From Thermococcus sp. (GTDB lineage: Archaea; Methanobacteriota_B; Thermococci; Thermococcales; Thermococcaceae): 41,542 nucleotides of DNA. This document shows positions 4,436-10,879 of this stretch, one piece after another. Within the stretch, counting starts at the first letter, position 1, and every line of letters starts with the position of its first letter. Position numbers and translations under genes: made by a program. The stretch lies in contig NZ_JALXBJ010000071.1 of the NCBI RefSeq assembly GCF_026991495.1, positions 1 through 41,542 on the forward strand, read 5' to 3'. Under the pieces are notes generated by a model. It worked only from the letters and a program-made list of their open reading frames with translations. It had not been told where the DNA came from and did no database searches.

Positions 4436-7183
4436 TCACCTCCTCCTGAGACGGTAAAAGCCAGACTTGGACTGCTCAACCATATTCACCCGCTCCATAT
4501 CCTCCAAAAGAAGCAAAACCTCACTCCGCTCGATTCCGTACTGCCTAGCCTCCTCGATTATGTCATTGATGTGAACACCCTCCCCACGCTCATCAAGACC
4601 CTCGTAGTACTTCAAAATGCTCCAGAGCTTGTCCACCATCCTCTTCTTCTCCTCAGTCCAGATGACCCCCGCAAGTCCCTTCATCACCTCTTCCTTCTCC
4701 TCCTCATCAGATGAGCCAGCAAGGCGCGTAATCATCTCATCAAACAGTTCCTTCGCCGCGAGAAAATCAGCGAGAGTAGCCTTCTCACGGAGGTGCATCC
4801 TCGCATGAGCCTCAGTCAGCCTGATAATCGCCTCCATCGCCCTCGGAGCGGCAGAACCCATTGTCTTTGCGAGAGCGACCATATACTCCTTCATAGTCTC
4901 TCTCAAGGCAGGAGGCAATGACACGCGAGGAATCTCACGCCTCGCATAAGCAATGAACTTAGTGAGCGTCTCAGAATCATACGGAGGCTCAATCTCGCCG
5001 ACATGCTTATCCAAAACCGCATCCGCAATCCTCTCAAGCGTGGCCTCATCCTCGTCCTTGAAAACCGGAATGATTAGGTCAAAGCGGCTGTAAAACGGCT
5101 GGTCGAACAGGCGCTTAAGCTCATCAAACGGCCTGTAATTGTGCCGGTCAAACTCACCCCCCGGCGGATTAGCCGCCGCAACAACCACAGCCCTCGCCAT
5201 AAGCCTCGTGTTAAAACCCGCCTTATTGTACGGGAACCACCCCTGCTCAAGAGCATCCAGCATCTTGTCATAATCCTCCTCCCTCATCTTGTCCAGCTCA
5301 TCCAAAGCCGCAACGCCACGGTCCGCGAGAACAAGAACACCAGCCCTGAGGACCCTGACCCCATCCATCGTATCAATCGCCGCCGTAAGACCTACTCCGG
5401 AACTGTGCGTTCCCGTTGAATGGACCCCACCAGGTGCAATCTGAGCCGCATGCCGGATAATCTCGGACTTACCAGTCCCCGCATCACCGAAGAGAAGCAC
5501 GTGAGAACGCTTCCTCACGTGCGTCCCGGCAATGTCATAATCCTCCCCGCTGAAAAGCGCCAGCAAAACCGCCTTCTTCTCCACTTCCCTGCCAGTGATA
5601 GCTGGTGCAAGGGAGCGAATGAGCTTCGAATCAAACTCCTTGTCCTGAACCATTTCCCTGAACTTCCTCACATCCTCAGGAGTTATCTCAAGGTCCTCAA
5701 CGTCCTTCGTCAGCTTCGTGAGGGAATTGGCCTCAAGCACCCACCCGAGAGCAGGCTTCCCGTTCTTCTTCCTCATAACCCCCCGGACAATCCCCGTGAT
5801 GAGGACCTCATCACCAGGGTTCACATCCATCCTGGCGTTGTCATCAAGAAGAATCACCCTCACATAAGAAGCCGTTCCGGCAGCGTGGAGAGCATCCGAG
5901 GGGTCCTGGACAAAAATCTCCCTCATGTCCACGATAGTACTCTTCTCAATGTCAAGCTCAATGTTCCTGGAACCACAAGCATCGCACTTCTGCGGGACGA
6001 TGAAGTTCTCATACGGCCTCTGAAGCCTTGTCATCTCGTTGCCGCAGTCCTTGCAGACGAAGACGGCCTTCTCAATGAACCCCTTCACACCATTGCTCTT
6101 CTCACCCTCAGCAATGGCCGAAACAACACCCCTCACCTGGACGAGCCGACCAATATGCTCACTCCTAAGCCTCCGCGGACTCAACGTCCCAGGCAAATTC
6201 ACAAAACGAACATGAATCTCTGGAGAGTTCTCCTCAAACAACTGCTCCCTAAGGACAATCTTCACAGCATCCTCCGCCGCAGAAATCACAGCCTCAGGCT
6301 CACTAAGAAGCCTCTCAGCAAGAGTCGGGTTAATTGCATTGAGGACATTCCAATCCACCCTCAAACCCCTGCTTTCGTCGAGCGTCAGCAGGTCCCTAAG
6401 CTGGTCAATGAAAACATACCTGCCCTCATCATCCACGTAACTGCTGAAGAAATCCACGAACGCCTTGATTAACTCCTCCTCATCGGCCTTCTTGAGTTCT
6501 TCCTCCTTCTGGAGAACCTCTTGCTCTTTAGCCAGCACCAAGTATTTGTCCCAAATCAGTTCCTTCGTCTTCTCCATCAGGCGATAGTATCTGACCCCAG
6601 TAATGGCATCCTTCCTCTTATAGACCATGGAAGAGTTATTCACCGCAACCATTGCCATCTTGAGAGAATTGTGAGAAAGTTGTTGGCCGAGCAGTTTCTC
6701 AGACCACTGGAGTGTCAGCTCTTTCAGTTCCTGTGCTGATAACTCATCATGAGTCAGGAGGACGTAGAATGGAACAACCTTATACGGCCTGTCTATCGTG
6801 TCTATAATTTCTCTGATTGCCTTAAGAAGCAATGAAATGTTTTCTTTTCCAGCATTTTCGTCCGAGTTTTTGGAAGTTCCACCTGTTGGATACTTGGATA
6901 TTTCAGAGGAGAAAGTATCCAAAGGGTTTTGGATACTCTTGGATACTTGGATATTTTTAGTATCCATATCCAAGTCTTTGTTGGTGGGGACATTTGTCCC
7001 ACCAACCTTGTGTATATACTCCTCCAGTTCGGCGATGGGGACTGTGTCGTCTTCGTCATACCCGAGTGCCTTAGCAACATTGATGAGTGAGTTTGGCAGG
7101 GTCTTCACTTCCACCTCGGTCTTCCCCTTCTCCTTCAGCATGTGGATTATTCCTAAAGCGAACTGGACGTTTATCTCGCTCAT
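4436..7183 (-). CDS. mcm: MCM replicative helicase with long N-terminal extension
   Basis: 915 residues from ATG at 7183, preferred over the GTG at 7225 because GGAGGTGG lies eight bases upstream. The MCM core begins near residue 236. Zinc site Cys377, Cys380, Cys400, Cys403; Walker A GDAGTGKS (566-573); Walker B region ALDELDKM (626-633, usual form IDEFDKM); sensor-1 Asn672 in AANPPGG; arginine finger Arg700 in YSRFD; C-terminal winged helix about 845-915. A chromosomal archaeal MCM is about 650-700 residues, so the first 235 residues are extra; they include an N-terminal helical segment, a low-complexity linker (66-115) and a probable winged helix (about 130-205). MCM paralogues inside integrated elements are known in T. 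kodakarensis. It should unwind DNA for replication of the element. The linker overlaps a DNA repeat cluster at 6886-7006. Confidence 0.95.
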   Translation of the reverse strand: MSEINVQFALGIIHMLKEKGKTEVEVKTLPNSLINVAKALGYDEDDTVPIAELEEYIHKVGGTNVPTNKDLDMDTKNIQVSKSIQNPLDTFSSEISKYPTGGTSKNSDENAGKENISLLLKAIREIIDTIDRPYKVVPFYVLLTHDELSAQELKELTLQWSEKLLGQQLSHNSLKMAMVAVNNSSMVYKRKDAITGVRYYRLMEKTKELIWDKYLVLAKEQEVLQKEEELKKADEEELIKAFVDFFSSYVDDEGRYVFIDQLRDLLTLDESRGLRVDWNVLNAINPTLAERLLSEPEAVISAAEDAVKIVLREQLFEENSPEIHVRFVNLPGTLSPRRLRSEHIGRLVQVRGVVSAIAEGEKSNGVKGFIEKAVFVCKDCGNEMTRLQRPYENFIVPQKCDACGSRNIELDIEKSTIVDMREIFVQDPSDALHAAGTASYVRVILLDDNARMDVNPGDEVLITGIVRGVMRKKNGKPALGWVLEANSLTKLTKDVEDLEITPEDVRKFREMVQDKEFDSKLIRSLAPAITGREVEKKAVLLALFSGEDYDIAGTHVRKRSHVLLFGDAGTGKSEIIRHAAQIAPGGVHSTGTHSSGVGLTAAIDTMDGVRVLRAGVLVLADRGVAALDELDKMREEDYDKMLDALEQGWFPYNKAGFNTRLMARAVVVAAANPPGGEFDRHNYRPFDELKRLFDQPFYSRFDLIIPVFKDEDEATLERIADAVLDKHVGEIEPPYDSETLTKFIAYARREIPRVSLPPALRETMKEYMVALAKTMGSAAPRAMEAIIRLTEAHARMHLREKATLADFLAAKELFDEMITRLAGSSDEEEKEEVMKGLAGVIWTEEKKRMVDKLWSILKYYEGLDERGEGVHINDIIEEARQYGIERSEVLLLLEDMERVNMVEQSKSGFYRLRRR
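6886..7006. repeat. GTATCCAA repeat cluster plus long inverted repeat inside the MCM gene
   Basis: TTGGATACTTGGATATTT occurs twice, identically, at 6886-6903 and 6939-6956. Further GTATCC units lie in the opposite orientation at 6914-6922 and 6959-6974. Immediately beside them is an inverted repeat at 6980-7006 with 11-base arms (TTGGTGGG and its complement, one bulged base) around a short loop. The stretch is more AT-rich than the rest of the gene. It looks like a replication-origin or protein-binding site embedded in coding sequence. Confidence 0.65.
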
Positions 7184-7221
7184 CTCAACCACCTCCGTCT
7201 CGCGGGGAAGAAAAGAAAGGG

Positions 7222-7425
7222 TCACGGGTTCTCACCTTGCACAGCTCTCATCAGGCGGGTTATTTCGTGGCGGTAATTGCTCGCGGTGTGGGACTGCTCG
7301 CGCAGGTACTTCAACAACAGCTCGTCGCTCCCGAACACCATCGTGTCGTCGTATTCCCAGAGGAGAGTGTTCTCGTTGAACCTGTACCTGATAACAAGCC
7401 ACTCCGTCAATTCTCCTCCCTCCAT
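7222..7425 (-). CDS. Small hypothetical protein upstream of MCM
   Basis: 67 residues from ATG at 7425; a TTG at 7410 with GGGAGGAG just upstream is an alternative start and would give 62 residues. It has no membrane segment; the N-terminal part is beta-like (EWLVIRYRFNENTLLWEYDD) and the C-terminal part helical (YLREQSHTASNYRHEITRLM). Its TGA overlaps the GTG of the long MCM frame. Not recognised; may be a replication accessory protein given its position. Confidence 0.55.
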   Translation of the reverse strand: MEGGELTEWLVIRYRFNENTLLWEYDDTMVFGSDELLLKYLREQSHTASNYRHEITRLMRAVQGENP

Positions 7426-7505
7426 GTCTCTCTGAGGAGCAGTCCAATAGGCAAACCGAGGAAGATGCCGAAGAGGAAGCCTATCATGAAGAGTATTGGG
7501 TTCAT
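7407..7505 (-). CDS. 32-residue single-span membrane peptide
   Basis: Begins MNPILFMIGFLFGIFLGLPI and ends LLLRETWREEN: one hydrophobic segment followed by a charged tail. A GGAGGTGATGGC site precedes the ATG and the start follows the stop of the 48-residue gene by a few bases. Its own stop overlaps the alternative TTG start of the next gene. The intact ribosome site and coupling support a real gene despite its length. Confidence 0.55.
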   Translation of the reverse strand: MNPILFMIGFLFGIFLGLPIGLLLRETWREEN

Positions 7506-7509
7506 GCCA

Positions 7510-7656
7510 TCACCTCCATTTCCTCAGGCATTCGTCCATCACCTTTATTGGCTTTAGAAGAGCCTTTTCGATAGCCTCAACTGCTCCGGGAGCCTCTTTT
7601 TCAATCAGAATCCCCAGCAAAAGGCCGAGGCCAAACTTTTTGAGGTCGTCCGCCAT
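7510..7656 (-). CDS. 48-residue small protein
   Basis: Begins MADDLKKFGLGLLLGILIEK and ends KVMDECLRKWR. A short hydrophobic stretch (about residues 8-18) with Gly spacing could associate with membrane, and the rest is an amphipathic helix. ATG is preceded by GGGGAGGTGAGAGA on the minus strand. It lies four bases downstream of the nuclease-like gene stop. Not recognised. Confidence 0.55.
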   Translation of the reverse strand: MADDLKKFGLGLLLGILIEKEAPGAVEAIEKALLKPIKVMDECLRKWR

Positions 7657-7660
7657 TCTC

Positions 7661-8173
7661 TCACCTCCCCACCAGCTCGCGGATGAACCTCACCATTCCC
7701 CTCGGGGAGTAGCGTTTCGCCTTCTCCAGTGGAAGGAGAACTATCTTCCTCCCGTCGGCCAGCTCGCGCCTTATGGCGAGGCCTCTCTCGACCTTCCAGA
7801 CGAGCCATTTCGTCCTGGTCTTCACGATGTAGTATGCTGGAGCGCCGATGTAGCTGGAGAAGTCTTCGAGGAAAGTAAATTGAGGCTCGTCGAACATTGC
7901 ATAACCGTCGCTCTCCTGGAGCTGGTACCTGCTCTTGACCTCGAGGATGGCCGCGGGTAGGCCGGTCTTGAAGTCCCACAGAATCAAATCGATGTCAAAG
8001 AGGCCGAGCCTGGTGAGGCCGTATTCTTTCTTTGCTTCTTCGAGCAGGTCGGAGAATTCTTCGTGAGCGTCGAAGCCGTGGAGCTGGTTGATGATGGCCG
8101 AGACGGTTCTGCGCCTGAGTCTTCTCAGTTCCCTGCTGGTTGTGATGAGGTTTCGCCTGTCGCCGTCGGTCAT
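7661..8173 (-). CDS. PD-(D/E)XK nuclease-like protein
   Basis: 170 residues. The segment GLFDIDLILWDFKTGLPAAI followed by LEVKSRY has the layout of a PD-(D/E)XK core: Asp60/Asp62 at the end of one strand, a turn, then Glu78-Val-Lys80. The N-terminal helix is very basic (SRELRRLRRRTVSAI) and could bind DNA. The C-terminal part (about 110-150) continues with strands and a helix. A Holliday-junction resolvase-like or restriction-like endonuclease role fits an element with its own MCM, but the exact family is not clear. ATG overlaps the stop of the upstream gene by four bases. Confidence 0.65.
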   Translation of the reverse strand: MTDGDRRNLITTSRELRRLRRRTVSAIINQLHGFDAHEEFSDLLEEAKKEYGLTRLGLFDIDLILWDFKTGLPAAILEVKSRYQLQESDGYAMFDEPQFTFLEDFSSYIGAPAYYIVKTRTKWLVWKVERGLAIRRELADGRKIVLLPLEKAKRYSPRGMVRFIRELVGR

Positions 8174-8589
8174 GCATCTCCCTCCTCTTCTCCTTGAGAG
8201 TCGAAGATTTCTTCGCTCAGGTCCTCGGCGAAAGAATCTTCGTCTTCTGGCAGATCCCCAAGGAATTCCCTAAGCTCTTGGGGATCGACAAAGTACTCGT
8301 CAATTTCCCCGAAGTCCTCCCAGTCGAAAGAATCTTCGCTCCCGATCTCGCTCGAAAGTTCTTTCGTTGAGGACCTCGGCGAAAGTTCCTTCGACTCTTG
8401 GCCGAGCCACCTCAGGAACTCAACGATGGTCTCTCCCTTCGCCTTGCTGACCTCAAAGGTTTTCTTCTCGCTCCCATAGTTCAGGTGAACCTCATACCTG
8501 TGAGTCTTGGAGTTGTAGTAGAATGAGATCGCTTCTATGGCGGAGGAGTCAATGTCAAACCCCGGACAATCGCCGTAAACGTGGATCAT
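8170..8589 (-). CDS. Acidic protein carrying the KELS repeat
   Basis: 139 residues. The N-terminal 65 residues look like a small beta-rich domain (MIHVYGDCPGFDIDSS through KKTFEVSKAKGETIVEFLRW). The C-terminal half is extremely acidic and built from Ser/Glu/Asp units coded by a DNA repeat: SKELSPRSSTKELSSE at 8346-8403 matches the 217-residue membrane protein (1775-1832), and a more diverged copy covers 8199-8250. AAGGAGGAAT precedes the ATG. An acidic tail of this type could mimic DNA or bind a basic partner; function not known. Confidence 0.65.
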   Translation of the reverse strand: MIHVYGDCPGFDIDSSAIEAISFYYNSKTHRYEVHLNYGSEKKTFEVSKAKGETIVEFLRWLGQESKELSPRSSTKELSSEIGSEDSFDWEDFGEIDEYFVDPQELREFLGDLPEDEDSFAEDLSEEIFDSQGEEEGDA

Positions 8590-8593
8590 GTTA

Positions 8594-8755
8594 TCATTCC
8601 TCCTTAATGAGTTCCAAGTGAACCTTTTCTACACGCTTCCAAGCTACGGCCTCTGCTTCCTCTAGGGGATATCCTTCCTCCAAGAGCTGAATGATAATCC
8701 TGTTTGCTAACCGTTCCTCAAAATCTTCGAGAGGCTCAGGCTCCCACCAGCTCAT
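8594..8755 (-). CDS. 53-residue acidic helical protein
   Basis: Begins MSWWEPEPLEDFEERLANRI, ends KVHLELIKEE. It is all helix with many Glu and two N-terminal Trp residues. Its ATG overlaps the TGA of the upstream gene (ATGA) and its end supplies the ribosome site of the next gene. No family recognised; the overlaps are the main support. Confidence 0.6.
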   Translation of the reverse strand: MSWWEPEPLEDFEERLANRIIIQLLEEGYPLEEAEAVAWKRVEKVHLELIKEE

Positions 8756-8961
8756 GCTATCACCACCGCGGTCGGGAAGGTTTCCCTTGCAAGCCTAATG
8801 GAATCAGCCGGCACATTGAGCACCAGCTTAATCTTTCCTCCCTCAACTGCAATATTCACAACTTCAACACCGAGTATGGTGCGCAATGCTTCAACCCGCT
8901 TCAATGCGTCCCTGAACCCAACCAAGTCCTCTAAGTCATAATAATCCACCAGCAGCGCCAT
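8752..8961 (-). CDS. Small hypothetical alpha/beta protein
   Basis: About 69 residues if started at the last of three consecutive ATG codons (8961), which gives the best distance to GAGGGGTG; a GTG at 8970 begins the longest frame. Sequence is MALLVDYYDLEDLVGFRDAL with later strands VVNIAVEGGKIKLVLNV, giving a helix-strand-strand-helix pattern. It overlaps both neighbours. Not recognised. Confidence 0.6.
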   Translation of the reverse strand: MALLVDYYDLEDLVGFRDALKRVEALRTILGVEVVNIAVEGGKIKLVLNVPADSIRLARETFPTAVVIA

Positions 8962-8966
8962 CATCA

Positions 8967-9374
8967 TCACCCCTCAAGAGTAGCCTGCCGCAACTCCTCA
9001 AGCAGCTCGCGCTTCTCCCCTTTCTCCTCCTTCCCCACAAGCTCCTTGAGATAGGCAATCTCATAACTCCAGAACTCGCGCTTTTCCTCCGGAGCTTTTT
9101 CAAGAGCCTCTAAGAGGCTCTCTGGCGAGACCGAGAACCCGTAATTCTTCCGGTTTGGATGCTCATCGCTGAGGAACTTAACGAGCTCCTCAAAACTCTC
9201 GAACTTCTCTGTCTTCCCGCTCTTCTTGAAGTTGCTGAAGAACACTGTAAGCTCTTTGGCCGAGTACCCAGTTTTCCTTTTATATTTCCTTATTACCCAG
9301 TAAGAATCAGCCTCATGCCTTTTGAAGCCGAGGCCGCTCGCGAGAACCCATATTACGTTTATCTCCTCGCTCAT
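8967..9374 (-). CDS. Hypothetical protein, element early region
   Basis: 135 residues, soluble, helical with a basic patch (WVIRKYKRKTGYSAKELTVF) and an acidic C-terminus. ATG overlaps the stop of the 64-residue gene upstream. The central part (FSNFKKSGKTEKFESFEELV) is predicted helix. No motif recognised. Confidence 0.6.
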   Translation of the reverse strand: MSEEINVIWVLASGLGFKRHEADSYWVIRKYKRKTGYSAKELTVFFSNFKKSGKTEKFESFEELVKFLSDEHPNRKNYGFSVSPESLLEALEKAPEEKREFWSYEIAYLKELVGKEEKGEKRELLEELRQATLEG

Positions 9375-9565
9375 TCTCCAACCCTCCCGTAAAACCTGCG
9401 GACTGAGAAGTCCGAAAAAGGAAAGCTCTGCTTGACGATGAAGCGCGCCATTCTCTCGGCCTCTTCCCGCGTTTTGGCCTTGATTATGATGTCCCTCCTC
9501 TCGCCGTGGTGGTTGATCCTCACGCGCCAGGCTTTCATTACTGGTGGCCTGCCTCGCTTCCTCAT
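9371..9565 (-). CDS. Small basic protein with AT-hook-like N-terminus
   Basis: 64 residues. It begins MRKRGRPPVMKAWRVRI: the RGRP core flanked by basic residues resembles an AT-hook that binds the minor groove of AT-rich DNA. The rest (DIIIKAKTREEAERMARFIV) forms a strand-helix unit like small viral DNA-binding proteins. It overlaps both neighbours by four bases. DNA binding is inferred from composition and the motif, not proven. Confidence 0.6.
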   Translation of the reverse strand: MRKRGRPPVMKAWRVRINHHGERRDIIIKAKTREEAERMARFIVKQSFPFSDFSVRRFYGRVGE

Positions 9566-9780
9566 GGTCTCACCCTCCTTTTGTTGGTGCGAGGCCTCTT
9601 AGGGTGTAGAGCAGAATTCGGGTGAAAGCGGGTGAACCCGGTCGCTGGCAGTATGTCCCGGTAGAACTCTGCCGGGTAGAAACTCCCGTCCTCCTCAAGC
9701 ACCCACTCGACATCCTCAAGCCTCCTCAGAGCCTCCTCCAACGAAAGCTCCCGAAGCTCAAACACAGACACAACACGCAT
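9562..9780 (-). CDS. First gene of the leftward operon, small basic-tailed protein
   Basis: 72 residues from ATG at 9780, chosen because GAGGTGG lies six bases upstream; the longest frame would start inside the 21-bp palindrome. Begins MRVVSVFELRELSLEEALRR, with an aromatic acidic middle (DGSFYPAEFYRDILP) and a basic tail (HPKRPRTNKRRVRP). Two 10-bp CGGGTGAA repeats (9619-9638) lie inside the coding region. As the first gene after the divergent control region it may be an early regulator. Not recognised. Confidence 0.6.
   Translation of the reverse strand: MRVVSVFELRELSLEEALRRLEDVEWVLEEDGSFYPAEFYRDILPATGFTRFHPNSALHPKRPRTNKRRVRP
9619..9638. repeat. Two tandem 10-bp CGGGTGAA repeats
   Basis: CGGGTGAAAG is followed directly by CGGGTGAACC, the same unit and 10-bp spacing as the three units at 3356-3385. 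It lies within a coding region (72-residue gene). Confidence 0.65.
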
Positions 9781-9972
9781 GGTCTGCCACCTCATCAAAT
9801 TCTGCAAAAATGATTTTATCATAAAATCATAAAAACGTTGTTGTCAGAAAATTGGATTTGTGATTATGATAATAACAATTTCTTGATTTTATGATAATAT
9901 GGTAGAAATGGAAATTGTCAGAAATGCAAAAGCCTATAAATTCTAATTTCGGATTATTATTTGGTGATGTAG
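9781..9972. promoter_or_regulatory. AT-rich divergent control region
   Basis: This 190-bp stretch separates the leftward operon from the rightward AbrB-like gene. It holds the perfect palindrome ATGATTTTAT-C-ATAAAATCAT (9810-9830), a half-site TGATTTTAT at 9884-9892, a direct repeat TTGTCAGAAA at 9841-9850 and 9915-9924, and a rightward TATA box CTATAAAT (9934-9941) about 35 bases before the AbrB ATG. The leftward TATA-like sequence overlaps the palindrome. A lysogeny-type switch or an origin are both possible readings. Confidence 0.7.
9810..9830. promoter_or_regulatory. 21-bp perfect palindrome, probable operator
   Basis: Ten-base arms around a single C, overlapping the likely leftward promoter of the large minus-strand operon. 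The symmetry suits a dimeric regulator such as the AbrB-like protein coded next to it. Confidence 0.7.
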
Positions 9973-10137
9973 ATGGGACGGGGGAGAAAAACCGCTAAAA
10001 TAACAGGAGATACGGAGTTCATTGTGATGGTTGGAAGGGACGGCCATATAACAATTCCCAAGGAGCTGAGAGAGGAACTGGGGATAGGGAGAGGAAGCAT
10101 TGTTAAGCTAAAGATCGTGAAGGTCATTGAAACCTGA
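9973..10137 (+). CDS. AbrB/MazE-like transcription regulator
   Basis: 54 residues: MGRGRKTAKITGDTEFIVMV followed by GRDGHITIPKELREELGIGR and GSIVKLKIVKVIET. The middle matches the SpoVT/AbrB swapped-hairpin DNA-binding fold (strand, RxxxITIPKxxRExLGI). GGTGAT precedes the ATG and a TATA box lies at 9934-9941. It faces away from the long leftward operon and shares the control region with its palindrome and repeats, so it probably governs that operon, its own gene or both. AbrB-fold proteins can also be antitoxins, but no toxin follows. Confidence 0.85.
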   Translation: MGRGRKTAKITGDTEFIVMVGRDGHITIPKELREELGIGRGSIVKLKIVKVIET

Positions 10138-10138
10138 A

Positions 10139-10153
10139 TTGCCAAAAAGGCAA
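10139..10153 (+). terminator. Short hairpin after the AbrB-like gene
   Basis: TTGCC-AAAAA-GGCAA begins two bases after the stop of the AbrB-like gene. A T-rich tract (10188-10198) follows 35 bases later, after the repeat at 10167-10198. Confidence 0.4.
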
Positions 10154-10166
10154 AGTCCTCGCGTAA

Positions 10167-10198
10167 GGCTTGACTCCTCGCGTGGGGTTCTTTATTTT
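10167..10198 (+). repeat. CTCCTCGCGTGGGG repeat with T-tract, copy 1
   Basis: The sequence TGACTCCTCGCGTGGGG followed by TTCTTTATTTT lies between the convergent ends of the AbrB-like gene and the 68-residue gene. The same unit recurs at 10848-10879. The run of T on the plus strand suits archaeal factor-independent termination. Confidence 0.5.
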
Positions 10199-10398
10199 CC
10201 TTTGGCGAGGAGGTAGCCGGCGAGTGCTCCGAGGAGGAAGAGGACGAGGAGTTTTAAGTCTTCGTCGGTTTGGTCGTCGTTTTTGATGTAATAGCGGAGC
10301 TCTTCTACTTCTTGGGGGGTTAGGCCTGTCATCCCGTATTTTTCGAACTTTTTGAGGAGTTCTTTATACCTTTTCCTCTCTTCTGGGGTTAGGCTCAT
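10192..10398 (-). CDS. Small tail-anchored membrane protein
   Basis: 68 residues from ATG at 10398, preferred because GGAGGTGAAAACT precedes it; the longest frame adds MKT. Begins MSLTPEERKRYKELLKKFEK, an amphipathic helix, and ends with one membrane segment LLVLFLLGALAGYLLAKGK. It overlaps the end of the upstream hendecad membrane protein gene by 35 bases. The pair could form a membrane complex, one protein anchored by its N-terminus and the other by its C-terminus. Confidence 0.7.
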   Translation of the reverse strand: MSLTPEERKRYKELLKKFEKYGMTGLTPQEVEELRYYIKNDDQTDEDLKLLVLFLLGALAGYLLAKGK

Positions 10399-10783
10399 AG
10401 TTTTCACCTCCGGTTTTTATGGTGAGGTACATATCAAATTTTCCCTGGAGGTATTTGATGTCGCCTTTGAGTCCTGCTATGTCTCCGCGTAGGTTGGAGA
10501 GTTCGGTTTTAATTTCTCTGAATGTGGTGTCTATTCTGGCTAAGTTGTCGTCTATTCTCTTGTTTATCTGAGAAAGATTACTGTCTAATCTCTTATCCAT
10601 CTGGGTGAGGGTATTGTCTATTCGCTTATCTATTTGAGCGAGGTTGCTGTCTATTCTTCTGATTTCTTTTTCGCTGAGGTATTTGCCGATTTTCCATGAG
10701 GCTCCCGCGGAGGCTCCGATTATGGTCAGTAGGAGGAGGATGAACTGGGTTGTTGTGAACTGGATGATGTTTCCTTCTGGCAT
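10364..10783 (-). CDS. Membrane-anchored coiled-coil protein with 11-residue repeats
   Basis: 139 residues. An N-terminal membrane segment (about 12-30, TTQFILLLLTIIGASAGAS region) is followed by four 11-residue repeats with pattern RIDSNLAQIDK (about 43-86), then a further coiled coil (IKTELSNLRGDIAGLKGDIK). The 11-residue period suggests a right-handed hendecad coiled coil forming a stalk. GGTGATGGC precedes the ATG. Similar membrane-plus-coiled-coil proteins occur among phage spanins, holin-like and fibre proteins, but no family match is claimed. Confidence 0.7.
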   Translation of the reverse strand: MPEGNIIQFTTTQFILLLLTIIGASAGASWKIGKYLSEKEIRRIDSNLAQIDKRIDNTLTQMDKRLDSNLSQINKRIDDNLARIDTTFREIKTELSNLRGDIAGLKGDIKYLQGKFDMYLTIKTGGENYEPNPRREEKV

Positions 10784-10847
10784 GCCATCACCATATAATT
10801 ATTGATGTCTTCTTAGAAAAGGATTGGGGTCTGTTCCTGTGGAGTGA

Positions 10848-10879
10848 GGCCTGACTCCTCGCGTGGGGGTTTCTTTTTT
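10848..10879 (+). repeat. CTCCTCGCGTGGGG repeat with T-tract, copy 2
   Basis: CTGACTCCTCGCGTGGGGG followed by TTTCTTTTTT. Just upstream, GGAGT and ACTCC (10841-10858) can pair around the loop GAGGCCTG. It lies in the gap between the divergent genes starting at 10783 (minus) and 10917 (plus). A TATA-like TATAATTA at 10792-10799 on the plus strand could drive a small RNA of about 60 bases ending here. Confidence 0.45.

Noticed and set aside
5420..6472. 350-residue open frame on the plus strand
   Set aside because: It lies wholly antisense to the MCM core and has no domain or ribosome site; a shadow of MCM codon usage.
9562..9822. Longer start of the first leftward-operon gene at 9822
   Set aside because: That ATG lies inside the 21-bp palindrome and probable promoter; the ATG at 9780 has a good ribosome site.
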